Shown here piece after piece: positions 7,910-16,077 of a DNA stretch of 31,987 nucleotides. The DNA comes from Clostridiales bacterium (GTDB lineage Bacteria; Bacillota; Clostridia; Oscillospirales; CAG-382). Where the stretch lies: assembly GCA_003343885.1 (NCBI GenBank), contig QAKH01000010.1:1-31987 (forward strand), given 5' to 3'. Position numbers and translations under genes: made by a program. Within the stretch, counting starts at the first letter, position 1, and the number at the start of each line of letters is the position of its first letter. A model generated the notes under the pieces. It did no database searches and was not told where the DNA came from. It saw only the letters and a list, made by a program, of their open reading frames with translations.

Positions 7910-8548
7910 TCAGTCCTCAATTCCGAGAGCCTCGGCTGTCAGAGCGGTTGTATCTTTCAGTTCTTTCTGTCCGATAACCGTTTTGAGAACACCCTTCTTC
8001 TCATAGAAATCTTTAAGTGGTTCAGTTTCTTTGTGGTAAACTTCAAGTCTGTTCTTGACAACGTCGGGATCGTCGTCCTTACGGATGGTAAGTTCGCCTC
8101 CGCAGCTGTCGCATATATTTTCACTCTTGGGGGGATTAAATACTACATGATAAGTTGCACCGCATTTCGGGCAGGTTCTTCTGCCGCTCATACGGGTTAC
8201 TATATCATCGTCCGACACCTCGATATTAAGAACAACGTCTATCTTTACGCCCATGTTCTCAAGTGCCTGCGCCTGCGGAATTGTACGAGGAAAACCATCC
8301 AGTATAAAACCGTTTTTACAGTCGCTTTCATCGAGTCTGTCTTTTATAATTCCGATGACCACGTCGTCCGGAACAAGCTTGCCGGCTTCGATATATTTCT
8401 TTGCCGACTCGCCCATCTCGGTAGCGTTCTTTATTGCTTCACGTATGATATTTCCGGTCGATATGGTCGGAATATTAAGTCTTTTGCTGACTATCTCAGC
8501 CTGTGTGCCTTTGCCGGCACCCGGCGCGCCGAAAAATATTATATTCAT
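7910..8548 (-). CDS. adk: Adenylate kinase, zinc-LID type
   Basis: 212 residues. It interconverts ATP + AMP and 2 ADP. The P-loop GAPGAGKGT is at 7-15, the AMP-binding part includes STGNIIREAI (30-39) and the conserved GFPRT (85-89). The LID domain carries four cysteines (126, 129, 146, 149), the structural zinc site typical of Gram-positive enzymes. The ribosome site AAGGAGAT precedes the ATG. It stands between secY and map as in B. subtilis and Clostridia. Confidence 0.98.
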   Translation of the reverse strand: MNIIFFGAPGAGKGTQAEIVSKRLNIPTISTGNIIREAIKNATEMGESAKKYIEAGKLVPDDVVIGIIKDRLDESDCKNGFILDGFPRTIPQAQALENMGVKIDVVLNIEVSDDDIVTRMSGRRTCPKCGATYHVVFNPPKSENICDSCGGELTIRKDDDPDVVKNRLEVYHKETEPLKDFYEKKGVLKTVIGQKELKDTTALTAEALGIED

Positions 8549-8587
8549 AATATCTCCTTACTGCAATTTCCTCTTAATCCTATCGGA

Positions 8588-9862
8588 TTATTCAAGGAAT
8601 CCCTTGTAGTGGCGCATGGTCATCTGCGCCTCGATCTCTCTTGTGGTTTCGATGACAACACTTACAAGAATCAACAGTGATGATCCTCCGAAAGCAAGGT
8701 TGGTGAACTTTTCGCCTGCAAATCCGAGCAAGAGCGGCAAGCAAGCAACCAATCCGAGGAATATAGCGCCTATAAGCGTTACTCTTCCGAGAATCTTTGA
8801 AATATAATCTGTTGTCGGCTTTCCGGGACGAATACCCATGATAAATCCGCCGTTTTTCTTAAGATTATTTGCAACTTCTACCGGATTAAAGGAAATCGCG
8901 AGGTAGAAATACGCAAATGCTATTATAAGAACGAAGTAGATTATCAAGTAAGCCGGGGACTGCATTGAGAAAAACTCAACAATGTGATACCAAACGCCTT
9001 CAGTACTCTTTGGAGGGAATATTGCTGCGATTGTCGTTGGAATAGCTGCAATCGAGCTTGCGAAAATAATAGGCATAACGCCGCTCATGTTAAGCTTTAT
9101 CGGCAAAAACGTGCTTTGTCCGCCATACATTTTTCTTCCCACCTGGCGCTTTGCATACTGAACGGGAAGTCTGCGCTCCGCATTTGTCACGTGTACAATG
9201 AAAAGTACCATTGCAAGCGTAATCAGAACGAACAGAATGAATATATGCAATCCGTTTGCCCATGCGGTTGTAACCATTGACGGGAAAGATGCTGCAATGT
9301 TTACGAAAAGGATAATGGAAATACCATTTCCAATTCCGTGCTCATTGATCTTTTCCGCTAACCACATGATAATTGATGCACCTGCACAGTAGCACGCAAC
9401 GATTACTGTTTTTTCAAATAAACCGTCTCTTCCGGGAATTATCCAACCGAGGCTGCTTATAAAAGCACAGTATCCAATACTTGTTAAAAGTGCAAGAGCT
9501 ACTGTTGCATAGCGAGTGATTTGAGTCAGCTTTTTCCTTCCTTCTTCGCCTTCCTTTGCCATTCTTTCAAGCGCCGGAATTGCTATGGTCAAAAGCTGTA
9601 TAACGATGGATGCTGTAATATAGGGTGAGATAGAGAGTGCGAATAAAGTTGCTTTAGAGAAAGTTTCGCCGGAAATAATATTGAAATACTGGAACAATCC
9701 CTGCAAACCACCAGAGCTTACGCCCGACTGTGCCAGGTCCGCATATACGAACGGAACCGGGATTACCGAACCGATTCTGAAAAGCACAAGAATTATCAGA
9801 GTGAATATCATGCGCTTTCTCAAATCCGCTATTTTCCATGCGTTCTTAAATGTCTGCAGCAC
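8588..9862 (-). CDS. secY: Protein translocase subunit SecY, GTG start
   Basis: 424 residues with ten predictable membrane segments. SecY is the channel of the Sec translocon. The N-terminus LQTFKNAWKIADLRKRMIFT matches the family, as do ALSISPYITASIVIQLL (plug/TM2), INEHGIGNGISIILF, and the cytosolic loop VQYAKRQVGRKMYGGQS. The start is a GTG at 9862, one base after the rplO stop. The ribosome site GAGGTGATC lies across the end of rplO and is an unusually long match to the 16S rRNA tail. The close spacing suggests coupling to L15 translation. Confidence 0.98.
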   Translation of the reverse strand: MLQTFKNAWKIADLRKRMIFTLIILVLFRIGSVIPVPFVYADLAQSGVSSGGLQGLFQYFNIISGETFSKATLFALSISPYITASIVIQLLTIAIPALERMAKEGEEGRKKLTQITRYATVALALLTSIGYCAFISSLGWIIPGRDGLFEKTVIVACYCAGASIIMWLAEKINEHGIGNGISIILFVNIAASFPSMVTTAWANGLHIFILFVLITLAMVLFIVHVTNAERRLPVQYAKRQVGRKMYGGQSTFLPIKLNMSGVMPIIFASSIAAIPTTIAAIFPPKSTEGVWYHIVEFFSMQSPAYLIIYFVLIIAFAYFYLAISFNPVEVANNLKKNGGFIMGIRPGKPTTDYISKILGRVTLIGAIFLGLVACLPLLLGFAGEKFTNLAFGGSSLLILVSVVIETTREIEAQMTMRHYKGFLE

Positions 9863-9863
9863 T

Positions 9864-10310
9864 TTAGATCACCTCGGCCTTTCCGCCTGCGGCCTCTATC
9901 TTCTCCTTTGCTGATGCTGAGAATATTGCTGCCTTAACGGTAAGTTTCTTAGTTATTTCGCCTCTTCCAAGCACCTTAAGTCCGTTAAGTTCCTTACGGA
10001 TTATTCCTCTTTCAACAAGCACATCCAGAGATACTGCATCTCCGTCGTTGAATATGCTGTCAAGTGTTTCAAGATTGATTATTGCGTATTCCTTCTTGAA
10101 GAGACTGTTGGTGAAGCCCCTCTTGGGAAGTCTTCTCGCAAGCGGTATCTGACCGCCTTCGAATCCGGGTCTTACTCCACCGCCGGTTCTCGCGTTCTGT
10201 CCTTTGTGACCGCGTCCTGCGGTTTTACCGTTTCCGGAACCTGTTCCGCGGCCTTTTCTCCATGCATCCTTTGATGCGCCGGCTGCGGGTGAAAGTTCGT
10301 GAAGCTTCAT
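9864..10310 (-). CDS. rplO: Large ribosomal subunit protein uL15
   Basis: 148 residues. L15 threads a glycine-rich basic N-terminal arm into 23S rRNA. MKLHELSPAAGASKDAWRKG, then GRGHKGQNARTGGG and GFEGGQIPLARRLPKRGFTN are diagnostic. The C-terminal domain (about 75-148) has the usual GRGEITKKLTVKA. It starts two bases after rpmD and ends one base before secY; its last codons carry the secY ribosome site. Confidence 0.98.
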   Translation of the reverse strand: MKLHELSPAAGASKDAWRKGRGTGSGNGKTAGRGHKGQNARTGGGVRPGFEGGQIPLARRLPKRGFTNSLFKKEYAIINLETLDSIFNDGDAVSLDVLVERGIIRKELNGLKVLGRGEITKKLTVKAAIFSASAKEKIEAAGGKAEVI

Positions 10311-10312
10311 GC

Positions 10313-10492
10313 TTAGCCCTCCTTTACTGTTATCAGGTGAGAGATTGCGTTTATCTTGCCTTTTGTGGCATCGTTATTTTCCTGAACGGTTACATCGCCT
10401 ATTTTGCGTAAGCCCAAAGAGTTAGCAGTGGCGATCTGATTCTTCTTGCAGCCTATCAGGCTCTTTGCAAGTGTTATCGTTACTTTTGACAT
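10313..10492 (-). CDS. rpmD: Large ribosomal subunit protein uL30
   Basis: 59 residues from the ATG at 10492. L30 is a small 50S protein; KVTITLAKSLIGCKKNQIAT and TANSLGLRKIGDV are the family core. The frame also contains a GTG directly before this ATG; the ATG is chosen because AGGAGG stands eight bases before it and MSKVTI is the usual start. It lies 13 bases after rpsE. Confidence 0.95.
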   Translation of the reverse strand: MSKVTITLAKSLIGCKKNQIATANSLGLRKIGDVTVQENNDATKGKINAISHLITVKEG

Positions 10493-10505
10493 CACCGTTT
10501 CCTCC

Positions 10506-11009
10506 TTAGCCTACTATTTCTTCTACGGACTTACCTCTCATCTTAGCAACTGCTTCTGCTGTTCTAAGGTTCTTAAGTCCTTCAAATGTTGCTTTTACAA
10601 CATTTATCTTATTGTTTGATCTGAGGCACTTAGCACGGATATCCTTTATTCCAGCCATTTCAACGACTGAACGTACTGTTCCGCCGGCGATAATACCGGT
10701 ACCTTCGGAAGCCGGCTTGAGGAGTACTCTTGCTGCTCCGAACTCTCCGATTATATCATGCGGAATACTGGTATTCTTTACTGATACCTCGATCATATTC
10801 TTCTTTGCGTCTTCTATTGCTTTTCTTATTGCCTCAGGTACTTCGGCTGATTTTCCGATACCGTAGCCAACGTGTCCGTTGTGATCTCCTACTACAACGA
10901 CTGCGGCGAATCTCATGATACGTCCGCCCTTTACGGTCTTGGATACGCGTCGGGTTTCAATTACCGTTTCCTGGAGGTCAAGTGTTGCCGGATCTATCTT
11001 GAATGCCAT
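10506..11009 (-). CDS. rpsE: Small ribosomal subunit protein uS5
   Basis: 167 residues. S5 helps line the mRNA entry channel and affects decoding accuracy. The N-terminal double-stranded-RNA-like domain holds ETRRVSKTVKGGRIMRFAA and VVVGDHNGHVGYGIGKSAEV. The C-terminal domain has RVLLKPASEGTGIIAGGTVR, VVEMAGIKDI and LRSNNKINVVKATFEGLKNL. Length and both domains are complete. It is 17 bases after rplR. Confidence 0.98.
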   Translation of the reverse strand: MAFKIDPATLDLQETVIETRRVSKTVKGGRIMRFAAVVVVGDHNGHVGYGIGKSAEVPEAIRKAIEDAKKNMIEVSVKNTSIPHDIIGEFGAARVLLKPASEGTGIIAGGTVRSVVEMAGIKDIRAKCLRSNNKINVVKATFEGLKNLRTAEAVAKMRGKSVEEIVG

Positions 11010-11026
11010 ATTATCCCTCCTACTTA

Positions 11027-11386
11027 TTAGAACTTCAAGCCTGCTTCACGAGCAGCTTCAGCAAGTTCCTTTACGCGTCCGTGGTATATATAACCGCCTC
11101 TGTCAAATACGACTTCGGTGATTCCCTTTTCGGCTGCTCTCTTTGCAACAAGTTCGCCGACCTTCTTTGCTGCTTCCTTGTTTCCGCCGTACACGCCGAA
11201 ATCCTTTTCAACGCTTGATGCGCTTACTATTGTCTTTCCGCATGTATCATCTATCACCTGAGCGTATATATTTGCCAATGAACGGAATACACACAAACGG
11301 GGACGGGACGCAGTACCGCTTATCTTGGCACGTACTCTTGCATGTCTTTTCTTACGCTGCATATTGCTGTCTTTTCTTGATACCAT
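11027..11386 (-). CDS. rplR: Large ribosomal subunit protein uL18
   Basis: 119 residues. L18 binds 5S rRNA with L5 and joins it to the central protuberance. RKKRHARVRAKISGTASRPR and LCVFRSLANIYAQVIDD are typical, as is the end VVFDRGGYIYHGRVKELAEA. The ATG at 11386 has AGGAAGGGAG about 12 bases upstream; an in-frame ATG at residue 9 would lose the conserved lead and lacks a better site. Confidence 0.97.
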   Translation of the reverse strand: MVSRKDSNMQRKKRHARVRAKISGTASRPRLCVFRSLANIYAQVIDDTCGKTIVSASSVEKDFGVYGGNKEAAKKVGELVAKRAAEKGITEVVFDRGGYIYHGRVKELAEAAREAGLKF

Positions 11387-11409
11387 TTATTAACTGCACT
11401 CCCTTCCTA

Positions 11410-11949
11410 TTATTTACCGGCTTTTCCGGCCTTACGTCTGATTCTTTCATCAGAATACTTGATTCCTTTGCCCAGATAGGGTTCCGGAGGACGTTTGCTG
11501 CGTATCTCGGCTGCAATTTGTCCAACCTTCTGCTTATCAGCTCCGGTTACAATTACAGTATTAGCATCCGGTACTTCAAAAGTAATTCCTTCCTGTTCAT
11601 CAACTATTACCTGGTGTGAATAACCAATGTTGAGAACAAGCTGCTTTCCCTGCTTTGCCGCACGATAACCTACGCCATTGATTTCCAGCTTCTTGCTGAA
11701 TCCGTTTGTTACGCCCTCTACCATATTCGCGATTATTGCACGGGTAAGACCATGAAGTGCTTTATGCTCTTTTTCCTCGCTGGGACGTTCTACCGTCAGC
11801 ACACCGTTTTCTACCGTTATTTTCATATCCGGATTAAACTGCTGTGCCAAAGTTCCTTTAGGTCCTTTTACGGTGACGCTATTGAGCGCGTCTACTTTTA
11901 CGTCAACACCGGCAGGAAGAGTAACAGGCATTCTACCTATTCTTGACAT
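11410..11949 (-). CDS. rplF: Large ribosomal subunit protein uL6
   Basis: 179 residues, two tandem L6 folds. L6 lies near the factor-binding centre by the sarcin-ricin loop. MSRIGRMPVTLPAGVDVKV begins the protein; NTVIVTGADKQKVGQIAAEI and the C-terminal signature RPPEPYLGKGIKYSDERIRR follow. GGAAGGAG stands seven bases before the ATG. The 81-base gap between rplF and rpsH, which lies downstream of rplF, holds the hairpin listed separately at 11970-12013. Confidence 0.98.
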   Translation of the reverse strand: MSRIGRMPVTLPAGVDVKVDALNSVTVKGPKGTLAQQFNPDMKITVENGVLTVERPSEEKEHKALHGLTRAIIANMVEGVTNGFSKKLEINGVGYRAAKQGKQLVLNIGYSHQVIVDEQEGITFEVPDANTVIVTGADKQKVGQIAAEIRSKRPPEPYLGKGIKYSDERIRRKAGKAGK

Positions 11950-11969
11950 AATGTTTCTCCTTCCGTTTT

Positions 11970-12013
11970 GCGCGTTTTTCCTGTATGCGTCTGCAACGCC
12001 TTACAGAGCGCGC
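11970..12013 (-). other. Imperfect intra-operon hairpin between rpsH and rplF
   Basis: On the minus strand, GCGCG (12013-12009) can pair with CGCGC (11974-11970), CTGTA (12006-12002) with TACAG (11985-11981), and an inner GCGT (11999-11996) with ACGC (11990-11987). The three helices are nested in one 44-base arm. It lies after the rpsH stop and ends 12 bases before the rplF ribosome site. There is no T-run, so it does not look like a terminator. It may be a regulatory or processing element. Confidence 0.55.
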
Positions 12014-12030
12014 CTTAATTTATGAAGCAA

Positions 12031-12429
12031 TTACCAAACGTATGCGAGAACTTCGCCGCCGACGTTGTTTGCCTTAGCTTTTTTATCGGTCATGATTCCC
12101 TTTGACGTGGATATGATGGCGATTCCGAGGCCCTTCATTACTGAAGGCATATCCTCGCAGCTTGTGTAAATTCTAAGTCCGGGCTTTGATACTCTGCGAA
12201 GACCCTGTATTACCTTGGTCTTGTTTGCTCCGTACTTTAACGTTACACGGATAACGCCCTGTTTTCCGTCTTCTATGACCTGATATCCGTTTATATATCC
12301 CTCTTCCTGGAGTATTTCAGCGATTGCCTTCTTCACTCCGGATGCCGGGATGTCAACCGTTTCGTGCTTTGACGAATTGGCATTGCGTATACGCGTGAGC
12401 ATATCTGCAATTACATCTGTAATCTGCAT
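12031..12429 (-). CDS. rpsH: Small ribosomal subunit protein uS8
   Basis: 132 residues. S8 binds helix 21 of 16S rRNA early in assembly; in E. coli it is the repressor of the spc operon, acting near rplE. ITDVIADMLTRIRNANSSKH opens the protein, and ISTSKGIMTDKKAKANNVGG is the conserved C-terminal RNA-binding loop. Typical length. AAGGAGG precedes the ATG by eight bases. No obvious S8-type site was identified by eye in front of rplE. Confidence 0.98.
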   Translation of the reverse strand: MQITDVIADMLTRIRNANSSKHETVDIPASGVKKAIAEILQEEGYINGYQVIEDGKQGVIRVTLKYGANKTKVIQGLRRVSKPGLRIYTSCEDMPSVMKGLGIAIISTSKGIMTDKKAKANNVGGEVLAYVW

Positions 12430-12474
12430 ATATTGTGACCTCCTTACTTAATGATAAAAATCTTTCGATTACTA

Positions 12475-12660
12475 TTACCAGCTTGCTTTCTTTACTCCGG
12501 GGATCTGTCCTTTGTACGCAAGCTCTCTGAAGCAGATACGGCATATGCCGTATTTGCGAAGATAAGCATGGGGACGGCCGCAAATCTTACATCTGTTATA
12601 TTCACGAGTAGAGAACTTTTGTTTTCTCTGCTGCTTTAATATCATAGCTTTCTTTGCCAT
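12475..12660 (-). CDS. rpsZ: Small ribosomal subunit protein uS14, zinc type Z
   Basis: 61 residues, the short zinc-binding S14 of Gram-positive bacteria rather than the 89-100-residue zinc-free form. Cys24, Cys27, Cys40 and Cys43 (NRCKICGRPH and GICRICFREL) form the ribbon. S14 sits in the 30S head near the A-site side. The start is MAKKAMILKQ; AGAGGGGTAGG precedes it. It is 20 bases after rplE and 45 before rpsH, the standard place. Confidence 0.97.
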   Translation of the reverse strand: MAKKAMILKQQRKQKFSTREYNRCKICGRPHAYLRKYGICRICFRELAYKGQIPGVKKASW

Positions 12661-12680
12661 TTCTTCTACCTACCCCTCTG

Positions 12681-13220
12681 TTACTTTGCGAACGGAGCGC
12701 CCATGAGAGTGAGCAATTCTCTTGCGTGTTCGTCGTTGGTTGCCGTGGTTACGAATACAATATCCATTCCGCGGATTTTCTCAATTTTATCGTATTCAAT
12801 TTCAGGGAATATAAGCTGTTCCTTTATACCCAGCGAATAGTTTCCTCTTCCGTCGAACGCATTCGGGTTTATACCCTTGAAGTCGCGCACACGGGGAAGA
12901 GCGAGGTTAAAGAAGCGGTCCATAAACTCATACATCTTTTCACCTCTGAGTGTTACTTTCGCGCCGATTTTCATTCCCTGACGGATTTTAAAGTTAGCAA
13001 CCGACTTTCTGGCGTAGGTTGGCACTGCTTTCTGTCCGCTGATTGTTTCGAGATCTGCAATGATATTATCGATAACCTTTGCGTTATCTTTTGCGTCTCC
13101 CGCACCGATGTTCAATATGATTTTTTCAATCTTAGGTATCTGCATCGGGCTTTTGTATTCGAATTTCTTCATAAGAGCGGGAGCAACTTCGTTTTTATAA
13201 TAATCTCTCAGTCTTGACAT
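12681..13220 (-). CDS. rplE: Large ribosomal subunit protein uL5
   Basis: 179 residues. L5 binds 5S rRNA and touches P-site tRNA through its loop. MSRLRDYYKNEVAPALMKKF, NIGAGDAKDNAKVIDN, SGQKAVPTYARKSVANFKIR and RGEKMYEFMDRF are all family features; the end MDIVFVTTATNDEHARELL is normal. GGGAGGAG lies before the ATG at 13220, 18 bases after rplX. Confidence 0.98.
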   Translation of the reverse strand: MSRLRDYYKNEVAPALMKKFEYKSPMQIPKIEKIILNIGAGDAKDNAKVIDNIIADLETISGQKAVPTYARKSVANFKIRQGMKIGAKVTLRGEKMYEFMDRFFNLALPRVRDFKGINPNAFDGRGNYSLGIKEQLIFPEIEYDKIEKIRGMDIVFVTTATNDEHARELLTLMGAPFAK

Positions 13221-13238
13221 CGTTATCTCCTCCCGTCA

Positions 13239-13565
13239 TTAAAGAATTTCGCCGCATTTTGCGCAAACTCTTACTTTTTTTCCGTCTTCGAGCACTTTAT
13301 GAGCTACTCTTACACCTTTTCCGCACTTTGCGCAGAAGATGTTTGCCTTGCACGCGTAGAAAGCTCCTTCAACCTTAAGGATTCCGCCTTCTTCGCCCTG
13401 TTTTCTCGGACGTACGTGCTTGCTCACGATATTCACGCCCTCAACGATTATCTTACCTTCTTTGGGAGATACCTCGAGCACTTTTCCTTTTTTGCCCTTA
13501 TCGTCGCCGGAGTTGATTATTACTATATCGTCCTTGCGAACTGCGAGCTTCTTATTTTCTGCCAT
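13239..13565 (-). CDS. rplX: Large ribosomal subunit protein uL24 with zinc-type Cys pairs
   Basis: 108 residues. L24 is an early 50S assembly protein with a KOW domain: VRKDDIVIINSGDDKGKKGK (9-28). After VEGVNIVSKHVRPRKQGEEG the C-terminal half carries two CxxC pairs, Cys78/Cys81 and Cys101/Cys104, which suggest a small zinc knuckle as in many Bacillota L24 proteins. It lies 14 bases after rplN and 18 before rplE. Confidence 0.98.
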   Translation of the reverse strand: MAENKKLAVRKDDIVIINSGDDKGKKGKVLEVSPKEGKIIVEGVNIVSKHVRPRKQGEEGGILKVEGAFYACKANIFCAKCGKGVRVAHKVLEDGKKVRVCAKCGEIL

Positions 13566-13579
13566 ATTTCTTTCCTCCC

Positions 13580-13948
13580 TTAAAGTACTTCGGGTGCGAG
13601 GGAGAGAATCTTGAGGTATTCTTTCTCACGAAGCTCTCTTGCCACCGGCCCGAAAATACGTGTACCTTTCGGGTTCTTGTCTGCGTTTATTATTACTGCC
13701 GCATTCTCGTCGAATCTTATATAGCTGCCGTCTGCTCTGCGAAGGCTCTTTACCGTACGCACAACAACTGCCTTTACTACATCGCCCTTCTTGACAACGC
13801 CGCCGGGTGTTGCCTTTTTAACCGAGCAAACCACTACGTCGCCTATACGAGCGTATCTTCTGCCTGTTCCTCCAAGAACGCGGATGCACATAAGTTCCTT
13901 GGCGCCTGTATTGTCGGCAACCTTCATGAACGATTGCTGTTGAATCAT
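13580..13948 (-). CDS. rplN: Large ribosomal subunit protein uL14
   Basis: 122 residues, one of the most conserved 50S proteins, at the subunit interface and the binding site of the silencing factor RsfS. MIQQQSFMKVADNTGAKELM and RVLGGTGRRYARIGDVVVCS are the signature, with FDENAAVIINADKNPKGTRI and FGPVARELREKEYLKILSLA at the end. The rpsQ stop is 49 bases upstream. Confidence 0.98.
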   Translation of the reverse strand: MIQQQSFMKVADNTGAKELMCIRVLGGTGRRYARIGDVVVCSVKKATPGGVVKKGDVVKAVVVRTVKSLRRADGSYIRFDENAAVIINADKNPKGTRIFGPVARELREKEYLKILSLAPEVL

Positions 13949-13997
13949 GCTATGTGACCTCCTTGACTGTATCTTAGATACGTTTCATATTTCTTGC

Positions 13998-14255
13998 TTA
14001 TTTTGCCTTTTCGATTATTCTTACAAGACGCCATCTCTTATCCTTGGACAAAGGTCTTGTTTCCATTATTTCCACTTTGTCGCCGATGCCGCACTCGTTG
14101 TTCTCGTCATGTGCCTTGAACTTAACGGTTCTCTTGATGACTTTTTTGTAAAGCGGGTGTTTTACGCTGTCCTTGATGGAAACAACGATGGTTTTATCCA
14201 TTTTATCGCTGGAAACAATTCCTACTCTGGTTTTTCTGAGATTTCTTTCTTCCAT
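13998..14255 (-). CDS. rpsQ: Small ribosomal subunit protein uS17
   Basis: 85 residues. S17 is a primary 16S rRNA binder in the 30S body, with an OB fold and long loop. RKTRVGIVSSDKMDKTIVVS, VKHPLYKKVIKRTVKFKAHD and the end METRPLSKDKRWRLVRIIEK are canonical. Length is normal; ATG at 14255 follows an AAGGAGCAAT-like site. It stands 21 bases after rpmC. Confidence 0.97.
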   Translation of the reverse strand: MEERNLRKTRVGIVSSDKMDKTIVVSIKDSVKHPLYKKVIKRTVKFKAHDENNECGIGDKVEIMETRPLSKDKRWRLVRIIEKAK

Positions 14256-14276
14256 TTCCTATTGCTCCTTTCCCGC

Positions 14277-14465
14277 TTACGCTTTTTTTTCTGTCATCAC
14301 CGTTAATATTTTGGCGATGTTCTTCTTTGTTTCTACGATTTTCTGAGGATTGTCGAGCTGGTGTATTGCGTGCTGAAAACGCAGATTAAAGAGCTCTGCT
14401 TTCTGCTCCTTCAGAAGTTCGGTAAGCTGTTCGGAGGTTTTTTCTCTGATTTCTGTGATTTTCAT
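14277..14465 (-). CDS. rpmC: Large ribosomal subunit protein uL29
   Basis: 62 residues, an all-helical hairpin near the tunnel exit, next to L23. EIREKTSEQLTELLKEQKAE and LFNLRFQHAIHQLDNPQKI match the family. It starts five bases after the rplP stop, so coupled translation is likely. Confidence 0.96.
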   Translation of the reverse strand: MKITEIREKTSEQLTELLKEQKAELFNLRFQHAIHQLDNPQKIVETKKNIAKILTVMTEKKA

Positions 14466-14470
14466 ATCGC

Positions 14471-14893
14471 TTACGCCTCCATTCCATCTTCTTTTTTCAC
14501 AAACTTACACTTAAGCGGAAGCTTGTGAGAAGCAAGACGCATTGCCTCGCGAGCCTGTTCCTCGGTAACTCCGTCCATTTCAAAAAGGACTCTGCCGGGC
14601 TTTACTACTGCTACCCAGTACTCCGGTGAACCTTTACCGGAACCCATTCGGGTTTCAGCCGGCTTTTCGGTTACGGGCTTATCCGGGAATATCTTTATCC
14701 ATACCTGACCGCCACGCTTTACGTAACGTGTCATTGCAATACGGGCTGCTTCTATCTGATTGCTTGTTATCCAAGCCGGTTCTGTTGCCTGAAGACCAAA
14801 GGTTCCGTTTGATACGGTATTACCTCTTGTCGCAACACCCTTCATGCGGCCTCTCTGTACTCTTCTGTACTTTACTCTTTTCGGCATTAACAT
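14471..14893 (-). CDS. rplP: Large ribosomal subunit protein uL16
   Basis: 140 residues. L16 is a late 50S assembly protein that orders the A-site region and central protuberance. MLMPKRVKYRRVQRGRMKG opens the protein; RYVKRGGQVWIKIFPDKPV and RMGSGKGSPEYWVAVVKPGR are diagnostic. Two in-frame ATGs lie at 14893 and 14887; the first is chosen because it is closer to GGAGG in the end of rpsC and because MLMPKR is usual. Only two bases separate it from rpsC. Confidence 0.97.
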   Translation of the reverse strand: MLMPKRVKYRRVQRGRMKGVATRGNTVSNGTFGLQATEPAWITSNQIEAARIAMTRYVKRGGQVWIKIFPDKPVTEKPAETRMGSGKGSPEYWVAVVKPGRVLFEMDGVTEEQAREAMRLASHKLPLKCKFVKKEDGMEA

Positions 14894-14895
14894 GA

Positions 14896-15588
14896 TTATC
14901 TTGCTCCTCCTTCTGCCTTAGAAGGCGCTTTGTTGTTTCTTCTTGCGGTCTTGGCAGCGTTTGCAAGAACTTCACCTTTGTATATCCATACCTTTACGCC
15001 GATTTTGCCGTATGTGGTATCTGCCTCCCAGAAACCGTACTCGATATCTGCACGGATTGTCTGAAGCGGAATAGTACCTTCGTGATAATGTTCGGTTCTT
15101 GCGATTTCAGCTCCGTTAAGACGTCCGGAAAGCTGAATCTTGATACCCTTTGCGCCAAGGCGCATTGTTCTGCCGATTGCCTGTTTCATAGCGCGGCGGA
15201 ACGCAATTCTTCTTTCGAGCTGATTTGCAACTGACTCTGCAACGAGCTGTGCGTTGAGATCAGGCTGCTTAACTTCTACTACATTTACAAGTGACGGCAT
15301 TCCGGTGAATGCTTCGATTTCGCCCTTGAGCTTGTCTATTTCTGCTCCCTGCTTTCCGATTATCATACCGGGCTTTGCGCAGTGAACAAATACCTTTACT
15401 CTTTTTCCGTCACGCTCTATTTCAATTTTGGGAACTCCGGCACCCTGAAGCTTTTTCTTCAGCCATGTTCTGAGTTTATAGTCCGCAACGAGAGTATCTC
15501 CGAATACTTCGTCTTTTGTGAACCATCTTGAATCCCAGTCTTTTATTACGCCTACACGCAAGCCGTGAGGATTAACTTTTTGACCCAT
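14896..15588 (-). CDS. rpsC: Small ribosomal subunit protein uS3
   Basis: 230 residues from the ATG at 15588 (MGQKVNPHGLRVGVIKDWDS). S3 forms part of the mRNA entry tunnel and helicase site. A type II KH domain carries GKQG at 78-81 (AKPGMIIGKQGAEIDKLK). The C-terminal domain has GAKGIKIQLSGRLNGAEIAR and the basic end. The frame is open to 15621 but only the ATG at 15588 has the conserved start, with GGAGG 13 bases upstream. The 86 bases between this start and rplV show no strong structure. Confidence 0.97.
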   Translation of the reverse strand: MGQKVNPHGLRVGVIKDWDSRWFTKDEVFGDTLVADYKLRTWLKKKLQGAGVPKIEIERDGKRVKVFVHCAKPGMIIGKQGAEIDKLKGEIEAFTGMPSLVNVVEVKQPDLNAQLVAESVANQLERRIAFRRAMKQAIGRTMRLGAKGIKIQLSGRLNGAEIARTEHYHEGTIPLQTIRADIEYGFWEADTTYGKIGVKVWIYKGEVLANAAKTARRNNKAPSKAEGGAR

Positions 15589-15674
15589 ACTTCGTAATAA
15601 GCCTCCTTCAATGAATTTCACCCGTCAATTCTTTTCATCTGATCGCGGGAATTTTTTACTTTTTCGCCGGAAAA

Positions 15675-16010
15675 TTATTCTTTTTCCTTTACCGCGATAG
15701 TGATGTGAGAGCTTCTCTTAAGAATTCTGTACGCTCTGCCTTTATCACGGGGCATAATTCTTTTTGCTGTTCTGCCGGGAGTTGCAAAGCACTGTGACAC
15801 ATACAGCTTGGAAACGTCCATGCTGTTATTGTTTTCTGCGTTTGCAACTGCTGATTTAAGCAGCTTGGCAACGGGTTCGCTTGCAGCTTTTCTTGTATTG
15901 GCAAGAATACCTGCCGCTGTGGCTACGTCCTTATTTCTTATAAGATCAAGAACAATTGAAACCTTACGCGGTGATATTCTGAGATCGTATAAATACGCTT
16001 TAGCTTCCAT
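15675..16010 (-). CDS. rplV: Large ribosomal subunit protein uL22
   Basis: 111 residues. L22 lines the nascent-peptide tunnel with a long beta-hairpin, here around ATPGRTAKRIMPRDKGRAYR, the region where macrolide-resistance changes occur in other species. The N-terminus EAKAYLYDLRISPRKVSIVL is normal. It follows rpsS by 67 bases; the gap holds a small GAAA-capped hairpin. Confidence 0.98.
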   Translation of the reverse strand: MEAKAYLYDLRISPRKVSIVLDLIRNKDVATAAGILANTRKAASEPVAKLLKSAVANAENNNSMDVSKLYVSQCFATPGRTAKRIMPRDKGRAYRILKRSSHITIAVKEKE

Positions 16011-16042
16011 TATGAGTTTTGCCTCCTTTCACAAATCGTTCG

Positions 16043-16054
16043 CCGCTTTCGCGG
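16043..16054 (-). other. GAAA-capped hairpin in the rpsS-rplV gap
   Basis: On the minus strand CCGC (16054-16051), GAAA loop, GCGG (16046-16043), in a 67-base gap. The same type of GNRA-capped hairpin appears in the S10 leader and in the rpsJ-rplC gap. Only 4 bp long, so it may be chance; not a terminator. Confidence 0.4.
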
Positions 16055-16077
16055 TAAAACACAATGTGTATGCAAGT

